Shown here piece by piece: positions 17,190-24,482 of a DNA stretch of 51,491 nucleotides. Below the pieces are notes generated by a model. That model searched no databases. It saw nothing but the letters and a program-made list of their open reading frames with translations, and had not been told where the DNA came from. The position numbers and the translations under genes were made by a program. This DNA comes from Chloroflexota bacterium (GTDB taxonomy: Bacteria > Chloroflexota > Dehalococcoidia > Bin125), in NCBI GenBank assembly GCA_009838735.1, contig VXQZ01000034.1, positions 1 to 51,491 of the forward strand, in the 5' to 3' direction. How positions within the stretch are numbered: position 1 is the first letter of the stretch; each line of letters opens with the position of its first letter.

Positions 17190-18071
17190 ATGACGCTGAG
17201 CTTGCGGGGATTCGAAGAGCGGCGGCTGGCGCTGGTGTTGAGCGGTGGCGGCGCGTCCGGAATCGTGCAAGTGCCGTTCCTGGAGGAACTGATCCGCCGC
17301 CAGATTCGACCCGACATGATCGTGGGATCTTCAGTCGGCGCCGTCAACGGGGCATTCCTCGCCTTCCACCCCGACAACATCGAGGGGCTGGCCGATCTCT
17401 GGATTGCACTGCGGGACACGCGGCTGTGGCACCGCAACCTGCTGCGGATCACGAGGAACCTGTTGACCCGTGGTACGTCGGTCTACTCAAATCGGTTCCT
17501 GCGAGACCTGTTCAGCCAACATGTCACAATCGACGAAATTGCGGCAGCGGAGATTCCCCTGCACATCGTCACGACCAGCCTCTCCAGCGGCCGCAAGCAC
17601 GTGATGAACAAGGGGCAACTCCTGGCCTCGGTGATGGCCTCGGTCGCTGTGCCCGGTCTGTTTCCGCCAGTCCGGCTCGACGGCGACTGGTGCGTTGACG
17701 GCGGCCTGTCATCGGGCCTCGACCTCGAGACCGCGATCCTCCAGGGAGCAACACATACGATTGCGGTCGATCTCGGCGTCCATCCCTCGCCGTATCAGCC
17801 ACGCGGCCTCGTGGATTTGCTGGCTCGCTCGATGGAGATTGCCGTGCAGGAGCGGACGAAAGCGGAGATCGATCAGTTTGGTTCGCTCGTGCCGACCGTG
17901 GTCTGGCGACCCGGCCTGCGAGCGTTGTCATTCGGCTCGTTCGGAGACGTCACGGAGCTTTACGCTGCGGCGAAGGAGCTCGCGCCCGTGATGATTGATC
18001 AGGCTCTCGACACACAGGGCAACTGGAAGCCTGGCGTCTACGAAGGCGTCGTGCCTCTGGCGAAGGCGTAG
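17190..18071 (+). CDS. patatin-like phospholipase / acyl hydrolase
   Basis: A 293-residue patatin-domain protein that hydrolyses acyl esters with a Ser-Asp dyad. The oxyanion loop is SGGGASG, the nucleophile S48 lies in GSSVG, and the Asp is D170 in VDGGL. No signal peptide or membrane segment is seen. ATG 17190 follows GGAGGG; the frame could start at 17136, but those residues derive from the hairpin flank. It ends 3 nt before the CoA-transferase subunit gene, so the two may be cotranscribed. Confidence 0.87.
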   Translation: MTLSLRGFEERRLALVLSGGGASGIVQVPFLEELIRRQIRPDMIVGSSVGAVNGAFLAFHPDNIEGLADLWIALRDTRLWHRNLLRITRNLLTRGTSVYSNRFLRDLFSQHVTIDEIAAAEIPLHIVTTSLSSGRKHVMNKGQLLASVMASVAVPGLFPPVRLDGDWCVDGGLSSGLDLETAILQGATHTIAVDLGVHPSPYQPRGLVDLLARSMEIAVQERTKAEIDQFGSLVPTVVWRPGLRALSFGSFGDVTELYAAAKELAPVMIDQALDTQGNWKPGVYEGVVPLAKA

Positions 18072-18074
18072 TCG

Positions 18075-19286
18075 GTGAGTGGGCCAAGCGGCATGTCGGG
18101 CCTGCGTGTGCTCGATCTCAGCGACAACGTGTCTGGCGCGTACGCGGCCCGACTGCTGGCCACAGCCGGCGCACAGGTGACGCTGGTCGAGCCGACAGCC
18201 GGCTCCGCGTTGCGATCCCGTCCGCCGCTGCTTACCTCGCTTGAACCGAAGCGCAGCGCCGCATTCGAGTACTTGTCGGCCTGGAAGCGAGGAGTGGCGC
18301 TGGACTGGTCAACCGACGCCGGATGGAGCGCACTCGAAAGACTGCTCGACCACTCGGATGTCGTCATCACGACTTTGTCAGCCGATCAAGCGTTGGCGTT
18401 CGATCGCCGAGCAAGATCGGGCCGTCCTGCGCTGATTCATGTAGCTGCGACCTCGTATGGGCTGTCCGGTCCCTGGGCTGGTTGGCGGTCGTCGGACCTG
18501 ACGGACTGGGCCGCGAGCGGTTACCTCTACATCACCGGCGACCCGCTCCGTGAGCCCCTGCAAGGCGCGGGTCCATGGGCCTCGTATGTCGCGGGCATCG
18601 CGTCGGCGATCGGCGCGATGGCCGCGTTGCACGCGCGGCGCTCCAACGGGCGGGGACAACTGGTCGATGTCGGAGCGATGGAGGTGATGGCCTCGGCCCA
18701 CCAGTGGAGCCTCGTCATGTGGTCGCACCAGGGACGGATCAAGCACCGCGCCAACAACCGCCACGCCGAGGCGCATCACCCGGTCTCGCTGATGCAGGTC
18801 CAGGACGGCTGGGTCTGCATCGCCGCGCCGACGCAGGCGCAATGGGTGAACCTCTGCGTCGCGCTCGACTTGCCGGAGATGGCGGACGATCCGCGGTTCG
18901 CCACGGCCGGGCTGCGCTTTGACGTGGCAGAAGAGATCGACGGCCGATTCGCGCCGTTTCTGATGGCTCGCAACCGAACAGAGGTGGTTGAGTACCTGCA
19001 AGGGTTCCACGTGCCCGCAAGCGCTGTGCTGTCGATGGACGAAATGCTCAAAGACCCACAGTTGCAGGCGCGCGCCTTCTGGGCCTATCCCGAACCATTG
19101 GGCGAAGGCGTCAAGATGCCCGGCGTGCCATTTGTCCTGCCTTCATCGCCGGACAACTTCAACAGCGCGCCCCGTCTCGGAGCAGATACTGCGCAAGCAC
19201 TTGGTGAGGCCGGCATGGCCGAGGACGAGATCGCGGCTCTGGTTGAAGAAGCCGTGGTCGCGAAGGCTGGGGGTGATCATGACTGA
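18075..19286 (+). CDS. CaiB/BaiF CoA-transferase subunit lacking the catalytic Asp
   Basis: A 403-residue single CaiB/BaiF domain. In the segment where family III enzymes carry the catalytic Asp, this protein reads GPWASYVAG, with S170 at the Asp position. The nucleotide-loop motif NxNKR is also lost (SAWKRG). It closely parallels domain 1 of the 5621 fusion (GGY/SGY, then TGDP). Its stop overlaps the next gene, which keeps the Asp. I infer that it is the non-catalytic subunit of a heteromer. The start is GTG 18075, or possibly ATG 18093. Confidence 0.87.
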   Translation: MSGPSGMSGLRVLDLSDNVSGAYAARLLATAGAQVTLVEPTAGSALRSRPPLLTSLEPKRSAAFEYLSAWKRGVALDWSTDAGWSALERLLDHSDVVITTLSADQALAFDRRARSGRPALIHVAATSYGLSGPWAGWRSSDLTDWAASGYLYITGDPLREPLQGAGPWASYVAGIASAIGAMAALHARRSNGRGQLVDVGAMEVMASAHQWSLVMWSHQGRIKHRANNRHAEAHHPVSLMQVQDGWVCIAAPTQAQWVNLCVALDLPEMADDPRFATAGLRFDVAEEIDGRFAPFLMARNRTEVVEYLQGFHVPASAVLSMDEMLKDPQLQARAFWAYPEPLGEGVKMPGVPFVLPSSPDNFNSAPRLGADTAQALGEAGMAEDEIAALVEEAVVAKAGGDHD

Positions 19287-20613
19287 GGGCATGCTCTCCG
19301 GTCTGCGCGTCGTTGAGTTTGGCTATGCCTGGGCTGGTCCCCTGGTGGGCCGGACACTTGGCGATCTGGGCGCAGACGTGATCAAGCTCGAACAGGACAA
19401 CGCGCGCGGCGGCCATCTGCCGAACGACCCGGCGCTGCGCGCCGCGCTCGACGACTGGCGTCGAGGCGAAGCCGTCGAGCCGACCTTGCGCGCATCGGTG
19501 TATCCCGAAGGAGAGCCCGAACCGGAGCCCTGGAACAGGTCTGGCATCTTCAACAAGCACAATCGAAACAAGCGCGGTCTCTGCGCCGACCTGAAGACAG
19601 ACTCGGGCAAACGCATCTGGCGACGACTGGTTGAGCGCACCGACGTGATCGTCGACAACTTCAGCCCGCGCGGATCGAAGAGTCTCGGAATCGATTACGA
19701 AACGGTCAGCCGGTGGAATCCCCGGATCATCTCGGTCTCGTGCACGGGATACGGGCATACGGGTCCGTTCCGGCAACGTGTCTCCTATGGACCGGTGCTG
19801 GAGGCGCACGCCGGCACAGCCTCGGCGACCGGTTACGCCGGGGACGGACCGATGAAGATGGGTCACGCCTTTCCCGATCCAATCGGCGGACTGCACGGAT
19901 CGTTCGCGGTACTGGCAGCACTCTGGGAGCGCGAGGAAACCGGTCGCGGCTGCTTCGTCGATCTGTCGCAGTTGCAAACCAATGCCGCGATCGCCGGCGA
20001 TCTGATCCTCGAGACCTCAGTACAGGGGCAGGCGCCCAGGCGCGGGAATCGATCCAGAAGCTCCGCACCGCAGGGCGTCTATCGCTGCCGCGACGAGAGC
20101 CCCGACGCCCGCGATTCAATGGACATGTGGATCGCTATCACGATTGAAGATGACGCAGCATGGTCGCGATTTCGACAGGTTGCTAAAGATGACCGACTCA
20201 ACGATCAGCGATTCCAGACGCTGGAGGGACGCGTCGAGTCTCACAACGAGATTGACGACCTGATCAGTGAATGGACCCGCAATCAGGACCGGTTTGCACT
20301 CGCAGCGCGACTGCAAGCCGCGGAGATTGCGGCATTGCCAGTGATGACCAACGGCGACCTGGTCGAGTCCGAGCATCTGCGCGAGCGGGGATTCATCGTC
20401 GAGTGGGACCAACCGGGCGTCGGCGTCTATGAGTACGGCGGATTCCCGATTCACTTCAGCGACTGGGGACCTGCGGAGATGCGACCGGCGCCACTCCTGG
20501 GCGGAGACAACCGGCAGATCTGCGAAGAGCTGGGCTTCTCCGCCAGCGAGATCGACGAGTTCATCGCCGATGGCACGCTGGTCGACACGCCGCCCGTTGG
20601 CGCCAGCCGCTGA
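19279..20613 (+). CDS. CaiB/BaiF CoA-transferase catalytic subunit
   Basis: A 444-residue CaiB/BaiF protein with the catalytic Asp at D200 (FPDPIGG) and an intact NRNKRGL motif. The N-terminus LSGLRVVEFGYAWAGPLVG is typical. ATG 19279 overlaps the stop of the Asp-less partner by 8 nt, so the two are made together. The order (Asp-less first, catalytic second) is the same as the domain order in the fused proteins at 5621 and 24483. It ends 3 nt from the convergent thioredoxin reductase gene. Confidence 0.9.
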   Translation: MTEGMLSGLRVVEFGYAWAGPLVGRTLGDLGADVIKLEQDNARGGHLPNDPALRAALDDWRRGEAVEPTLRASVYPEGEPEPEPWNRSGIFNKHNRNKRGLCADLKTDSGKRIWRRLVERTDVIVDNFSPRGSKSLGIDYETVSRWNPRIISVSCTGYGHTGPFRQRVSYGPVLEAHAGTASATGYAGDGPMKMGHAFPDPIGGLHGSFAVLAALWEREETGRGCFVDLSQLQTNAAIAGDLILETSVQGQAPRRGNRSRSSAPQGVYRCRDESPDARDSMDMWIAITIEDDAAWSRFRQVAKDDRLNDQRFQTLEGRVESHNEIDDLISEWTRNQDRFALAARLQAAEIAALPVMTNGDLVESEHLRERGFIVEWDQPGVGVYEYGGFPIHFSDWGPAEMRPAPLLGGDNRQICEELGFSASEIDEFIADGTLVDTPPVGASR

Positions 20614-20616
20614 ACG

Positions 20617-21816
20617 CTATTCGTCCGTCGACGGCGTGCGGATGTGTTGACGGGCTCGGAGAAACTCGCGAGCCATCATCAATGCGGTGATGCCCTCTCC
20701 GACGGCGGCGCCAAGTTGTTTGGTTGATCCAGCTCGTGCGTCGCCTGCCGCGTAAATCGATTCGACGCTGGTCTGAAAGCGCTGATCGGTCGCAATGAAC
20801 CCTCGCTCGTCGAGATCCACGACACCGCGCAGGAAGTCCGTGTTCGGCTGCAAACCGATGAAGACAAAGACGCCGTCCGGCGACGATTGCACCGTTGTGC
20901 CGCTCGACTCCAGAGTCAATGCCTCAAGTTTGCCGTCCCCCTGCATTGACGTGACCGCCGTTCGGAGTGACAGCTCAATTCTCGGGTGCAATCGAACTTT
21001 GTCTTGCAGCACGGAGGAGCCGGTGAGTTCGTCGCCTCGATGGATAATGTGCAGCCGGTCGGCGAATTGTGTGAGATAGAGGCCTTCCTCCAGGGCAGAG
21101 TTGCCGCCGCCGATCACGGCGAGCTCTCTGGCGCCGGCGTAGAACGGACCATCGCAGGTGGAGCAGAAGTGGACCGAGTTGCCGATCAATTCCATCTCGC
21201 CCGGCACACCGAGCCGTCGGTAGGTGCTGCCGGGCGTGAGTATTGCTGCATGCGCGGCGACGTGATCGCCGCTCGACAGTGTGACTTCGACATCGGACGC
21301 AGCGGCAACATCGGTCGCACCGACAGCCGACAGGAGCTCGACGCCGAAGCGACGGGCCTGGGCAACGAACTTCGACATCAAGTCGTCGCCGTTGATGCCG
21401 TCGGGAAAACCGGGGTAGTTGTCGATCCGATTTGTCAGGCCAGCCTGTCCGCCCAGCGCCGAGCGCTCGATGACAACGGTGTCAATACCCTCTCGCGCGG
21501 CATAGATCGAGGCGGCTAGTCCGGCCGGGCCGCCGCCGATGATGGCGAGGTCGTAGAACTGTCGTTGGGGCCGAACCTGAACGCCCAGCGCTTGTGCAAG
21601 TTCTTCGTCGCTCGGCTCAATCAACGTGCCGCCGTCCGGCAGAATGACGGTCGGGATCGAGCGGCCGCCGTTCTGCAAGTCCTCGACGTAGGCGAGCGCG
21701 TCCGCGTCCTGGTCGATGTCGATCCAGTCGTAGTCGATTCGATGTTCGCTGAGAAACGTCTTCGAGCGGCGGCAGTCCGGGCACCAGGGTGCGCCGTAGA
21801 CCTTGAGCTCAGCCAT
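20617..21816 (-). CDS. trxB: glutaredoxin-thioredoxin reductase fusion
   Basis: A 399-residue protein. Residues 1-80 form a glutaredoxin-like domain with the active site C12-P-D-C15. Residues about 86-399 form a thioredoxin reductase flavoprotein: the FAD loop IIGGGPAGLA (92-101), the redox pair C218-x-x-C221 (FCSTCDG), an NADPH loop VIGGGNSALE and a C-terminal GDARAG FAD motif. The reductase domain could feed electrons to its own glutaredoxin domain. ATG 21816 overlaps the GNAT gene stop by 8 nt. The frame upstream is only a shadow of that gene. Confidence 0.88.
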   Translation of the reverse strand: MAELKVYGAPWCPDCRRSKTFLSEHRIDYDWIDIDQDADALAYVEDLQNGGRSIPTVILPDGGTLIEPSDEELAQALGVQVRPQRQFYDLAIIGGGPAGLAASIYAAREGIDTVVIERSALGGQAGLTNRIDNYPGFPDGINGDDLMSKFVAQARRFGVELLSAVGATDVAAASDVEVTLSSGDHVAAHAAILTPGSTYRRLGVPGEMELIGNSVHFCSTCDGPFYAGARELAVIGGGNSALEEGLYLTQFADRLHIIHRGDELTGSSVLQDKVRLHPRIELSLRTAVTSMQGDGKLEALTLESSGTTVQSSPDGVFVFIGLQPNTDFLRGVVDLDERGFIATDQRFQTSVESIYAAGDARAGSTKQLGAAVGEGITALMMAREFLRARQHIRTPSTDE

Positions 21817-22303
21817 CCGGCCCTGCTTGAGCCAGCCTGGCGATGCCATCTTCGTCGAGCCGGTAGAGCAGCCACTCCGACTCGTGCTCCATGCCCAGTT
21901 GGTGATAGAACTGGCGCGCCGGATTCCAGTCGAGCACGGAGAGGTCGAGTCGTTTCCAACCACGTTCGCTGGCAATCTCGGCGAGGGCTTGCATCAAGGC
22001 GAATCCCGCCCCGGTCCCTCTCGCTTCCTCCTTGACGAACAGGTCTTCGAGATAGAGGGCGGGAGTTCCGGTCCAGGTCGAGTAGTGCGGGAAGAACAGC
22101 GCCATCCCGAGCGGTTCGCCGTTGCGCTCGGCGATCAGGGTTTCGAAGAGTCGCTGCGGGCCAAACCCATCGCGCCGGATGCTCTCGACCGTCGCTTCGA
22201 CAATGGAGCGCGGCTCGTTCTCGAACTCCGCCAGTCCGACGATGAAGTCAAGAATCGTTTGAGCGTCATTGGGGACGGCTTCGCGAATGATGACGTCGGG
22301 CAC
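21809..22303 (-). CDS. GNAT acetyltransferase, diamine-acetyltransferase-like
   Basis: A 164-residue GNAT protein using acetyl-CoA. It shows YLEDLFVKEEARGTGAG (the acetyl-CoA-binding R/QxxGxG/A region) and SVLDWNPARQFYHQLGM, both typical of the spermidine/spermine (SSAT) and thialysine acetyltransferase group. The amine substrate is inferred from this resemblance only. It lies 11 nt after the enoyl-CoA hydratase gene and overlaps the next gene, inside a four-gene minus-strand operon. Confidence 0.83.
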   Translation of the reverse strand: MPDVIIREAVPNDAQTILDFIVGLAEFENEPRSIVEATVESIRRDGFGPQRLFETLIAERNGEPLGMALFFPHYSTWTGTPALYLEDLFVKEEARGTGAGFALMQALAEIASERGWKRLDLSVLDWNPARQFYHQLGMEHESEWLLYRLDEDGIARLAQAGPDG

Positions 22304-22314
22304 GTCGATCCCAA

Positions 22315-23109
22315 CTACTCGCCGGTGAAGATCGGCGGACGCTTTTCAATGAACGAGGCCTGCGCTTCGCGGACATCGTGCTCGGAACGGGTTGCGTGAG
22401 AGATCGCGGTGACCTCGTTGCGCAAGGCCTCTTCCAGCGTGGCGTTGAGATTTCGCTGCATCACACGCTTGGCCGCTCGAGAGGCGAGCGGCGGCCAGAA
22501 TGCGATTTCGCGAGCCATGGCGCGAGCGCTGTTCATCAGTTCCTCGTGCGGCACGCGCTGGTTGAGCAACCCGATCTGCAGCGCTTCGTCCGACTCGACG
22601 AAGCGGCTGGTCTGGACCAGTTCGACTGCTTTCGGGTAACCCACCACACGGGGCAGGAACCAGGTCATGCCGGCGTCGGGGCTGAGCGAGCGCTCGAGGA
22701 AGACAACCTTGAACCGCGCCTTCTCTGAGCCGACGCGCAGGTCGCAGGACAACGCCAGGCTCATGCCGGCACCCGCAGCCACCCCGTTGACAGCGGCGAT
22801 GGTCGGCTTGTCGAGATGGCCAAATGCGAGCGCCTGGTGGCCAACCCAACCGAGCTCATCCATCCGCTGATTTTGCGATTCACGGGGCGTTTCACCGGGA
22901 CGAGCCGTGAGGTCTGCGCCCGAGCAGAAGCCGCGACCGGCGCCGGTCACGATCACCACGCGCACATCATCGTCAGCCTGAAGCTGATTGGCAGCCTCGA
23001 CCATCTCGTTATGCAGATCGCGAGACAGCGCGTTCAGTTTCTCCGGGCGATCAAGCGTGATCGTGCCGATCTGGTCGGAGATCTTGAGGCGCAGATGTTG
23101 GAAGGTCAT
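22315..23109 (-). CDS. enoyl-CoA hydratase/isomerase family protein
   Basis: A 264-residue crotonase-fold protein. It has the oxyanion-hole segments GAGRGFCSGADL and NGVAAGAGMSLALSCD. In the second catalytic region (LSPDAGMTWFLPR) an Asp occupies the place of the hydratase Glu, as in PaaG-type isomerases. That favours isomerase or a related reaction over simple hydration. The start overlaps the tag stop by 4 nt (ATGA). Confidence 0.87.
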   Translation of the reverse strand: MTFQHLRLKISDQIGTITLDRPEKLNALSRDLHNEMVEAANQLQADDDVRVVIVTGAGRGFCSGADLTARPGETPRESQNQRMDELGWVGHQALAFGHLDKPTIAAVNGVAAGAGMSLALSCDLRVGSEKARFKVVFLERSLSPDAGMTWFLPRVVGYPKAVELVQTSRFVESDEALQIGLLNQRVPHEELMNSARAMAREIAFWPPLASRAAKRVMQRNLNATLEEALRNEVTAISHATRSEHDVREAQASFIEKRPPIFTGE

Positions 23110-23693
23110 GTGTCGCTCCGTTCGTTGAGCAGCGTATCGCGCATCTCGGCGATCTCCGGGAACCGGAAACAGCCGGCGGTGTGATCGTTGACGATGCCGA
23201 CCGCCTGCATGAAGGCGTAGCAGGTCGTCGGTCCGACGAAGCGGAAACCGCGACGCTTGAGTTCGCGCGACATCGCTCTGGACTCGTCGGTCTGTGACTG
23301 AATCTCGCCGCGCGGTTCGTTGGAAGGGTCGGCGTAGGCCCAGACGACCTCGGCCAGCGACAGGCCCTGCTGTCGAAGCAGCAGCGTGGCGTTCGCGTTC
23401 GCAATCGTCGATTCAATCTTGCCACGGTGTCGGATGATGCCTTCGTCCTGGACCAACGTCTCGACGCCGGCTTCATCGATCTCGGCGATCGCCTCGACGT
23501 CCCAGTCCAGGAAGGCGCGACGATAGCCGCCGCGGCGCAGCAGGATGGTGTGCCAGGACAGTCCAGCCTGGGCGCCCTCGAGAGTCAGCGCTTCGAACAG
23601 CGTCGATTCGTGCTCAGTCGGGACGCCCCAATCAGAATCGTGGTAGGCGATCTCATCAGGATCGTCGCCGGGCCAGTTGCATCGATCGGGCAT
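23106..23693 (-). CDS. tag: DNA-3-methyladenine glycosylase I
   Basis: A 195-residue base-excision glycosylase that removes 3-methyladenine. Zinc-snap ligands C5 and H18 are near the N-terminus, and a matching His and Cys lie in NDHTAGCFR near the C-terminus. The pocket residues E39 and W47 (LTLEGAQAGLSW) align one residue off the E. coli enzyme. I start it at ATG 23693 because the Cys-containing N-terminus begins there. It is the first gene of the operon and is divergent from coaE. Confidence 0.92.
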   Translation of the reverse strand: MPDRCNWPGDDPDEIAYHDSDWGVPTEHESTLFEALTLEGAQAGLSWHTILLRRGGYRRAFLDWDVEAIAEIDEAGVETLVQDEGIIRHRGKIESTIANANATLLLRQQGLSLAEVVWAYADPSNEPRGEIQSQTDESRAMSRELKRRGFRFVGPTTCYAFMQAVGIVNDHTAGCFRFPEIAEMRDTLLNERSDT

Positions 23694-23776
23694 CGGATTC
23701 TCGACGGGGTCTTTGGTCGTCGTTCCAACGCACAGCCTATATTCGCTGCGGCCAGAGAATGACTCCGGGTCGCGGG

Positions 23777-23782
23777 TAACCT
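23777..23782 (+). promoter_or_regulatory. TANNNT -10 box 7 nt from the coaE start
   Basis: TAACCT, seven bases, then ATG 23790. There is no Shine-Dalgarno sequence, consistent with a leaderless transcript. Confidence 0.5.
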
Positions 23783-23789
23783 GTTGCGC

Positions 23790-24395
23790 ATGGCATTCGT
23801 CTTGGGCGTCACCGGATCGATTGCTTGCGGCAAGTCGGTGCTTTGCCGACACCTGGCTAACTTTCACGGCGCCAGACACGTCGACGCCGATCGCCATGTC
23901 CACACGATGTATGAACCAGGCAAACCGGGATTCGACCGCATCGTGGCGCGGTTCGGTGACGACGTGGTGGGCGCGGATGGTTACATCGACCGCAAGGCGC
24001 TGGGCGACATCGTGTTCGGCAAGCCGGACCTGTTAGCCGCACTGCGGACGGCGATTGGTGACATCGAAGGCGAGTTCATGCGCCTGCTGCGCGAGATGAA
24101 GGACGATTCAGCTCCAATCGCCGTGTTTGAAACGGTGCGGCTGTTCGAAGGCCCCTACATGGAAATCTGCGACGCCGGTTGGCTGGTCGCCGCCGAGGAT
24201 GAACGGGCAATCGATCGGCTGATGGCTCGCAACGGCTTCACCCGCGAGGAAGCCGAGCAGCGGATGGCCTCTGCAACGCCGTGGAGAGAACGAGCGGCCA
24301 AGGCCGATCTTGTCCTACACAACAACGGATCGGTCGCGGACTTCCAGGCGGCGATTGATGCTGCCGTTGACCAGGCGCTGATGACCAGGCGCTGA
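23790..24395 (+). CDS. coaE: dephospho-CoA kinase
   Basis: A 201-residue P-loop kinase that phosphorylates dephospho-CoA in the last step of CoA synthesis. The Walker A motif is GSIACGKS (9-16). The DADRHVHTMYEPG segment matches the family DAD motif, and the RMASATPWRERAAKADLVLHNNGS region matches the CoaE C-terminal lid and core. The last residues (QALMTRR) and the stop codon fall inside a 14-bp tandem repeat (24369-24423). It fits a genome rich in CoA-transferases. Confidence 0.93.
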   Translation: MAFVLGVTGSIACGKSVLCRHLANFHGARHVDADRHVHTMYEPGKPGFDRIVARFGDDVVGADGYIDRKALGDIVFGKPDLLAALRTAIGDIEGEFMRLLREMKDDSAPIAVFETVRLFEGPYMEICDAGWLVAAEDERAIDRLMARNGFTREEAEQRMASATPWRERAAKADLVLHNNGSVADFQAAIDAAVDQALMTRR

Positions 24396-24423
24396 TGACC
24401 AGGCGCTGATGACCAGGCGCTGA
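24369..24423 (+). repeat. 14-bp tandem repeat over the coaE stop codon
   Basis: The unit gaccaggcgctgat occurs 3.9 times without a mismatch. Because 14 is not a multiple of 3, copy number sets the reading frame: the second unit supplies the TGA at 24393-24395. Gain or loss of a unit in the coding part would change the CoaE C-terminus. Confidence 0.9.
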
Positions 24424-24440
24424 GCCAACACATCAGCCGC

Positions 24441-24446
24441 TAGCCT
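24441..24446 (+). promoter_or_regulatory. TAGCCT box upstream of a CoA-transferase gene
   Basis: TAGCCT lies in the 16-bp segment 24437-24452, which matches 27179-27194 at 15 of 16 positions. Both copies precede a CaiB/BaiF start by 30-36 bp. A TANNNT -10 role with a short leader carrying a Shine-Dalgarno site is likely. Confidence 0.4.
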
Positions 24447-24482
24447 CTACTCGCACTGGATCCGCAAGCGATGGAGGCGGTT

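Noticed and set aside
18988-19278. Upstream extension of the catalytic CoA-transferase frame
   Set aside because: It overlaps the partner gene out of frame and shows no CaiB similarity; the domain starts after ATG 19279.
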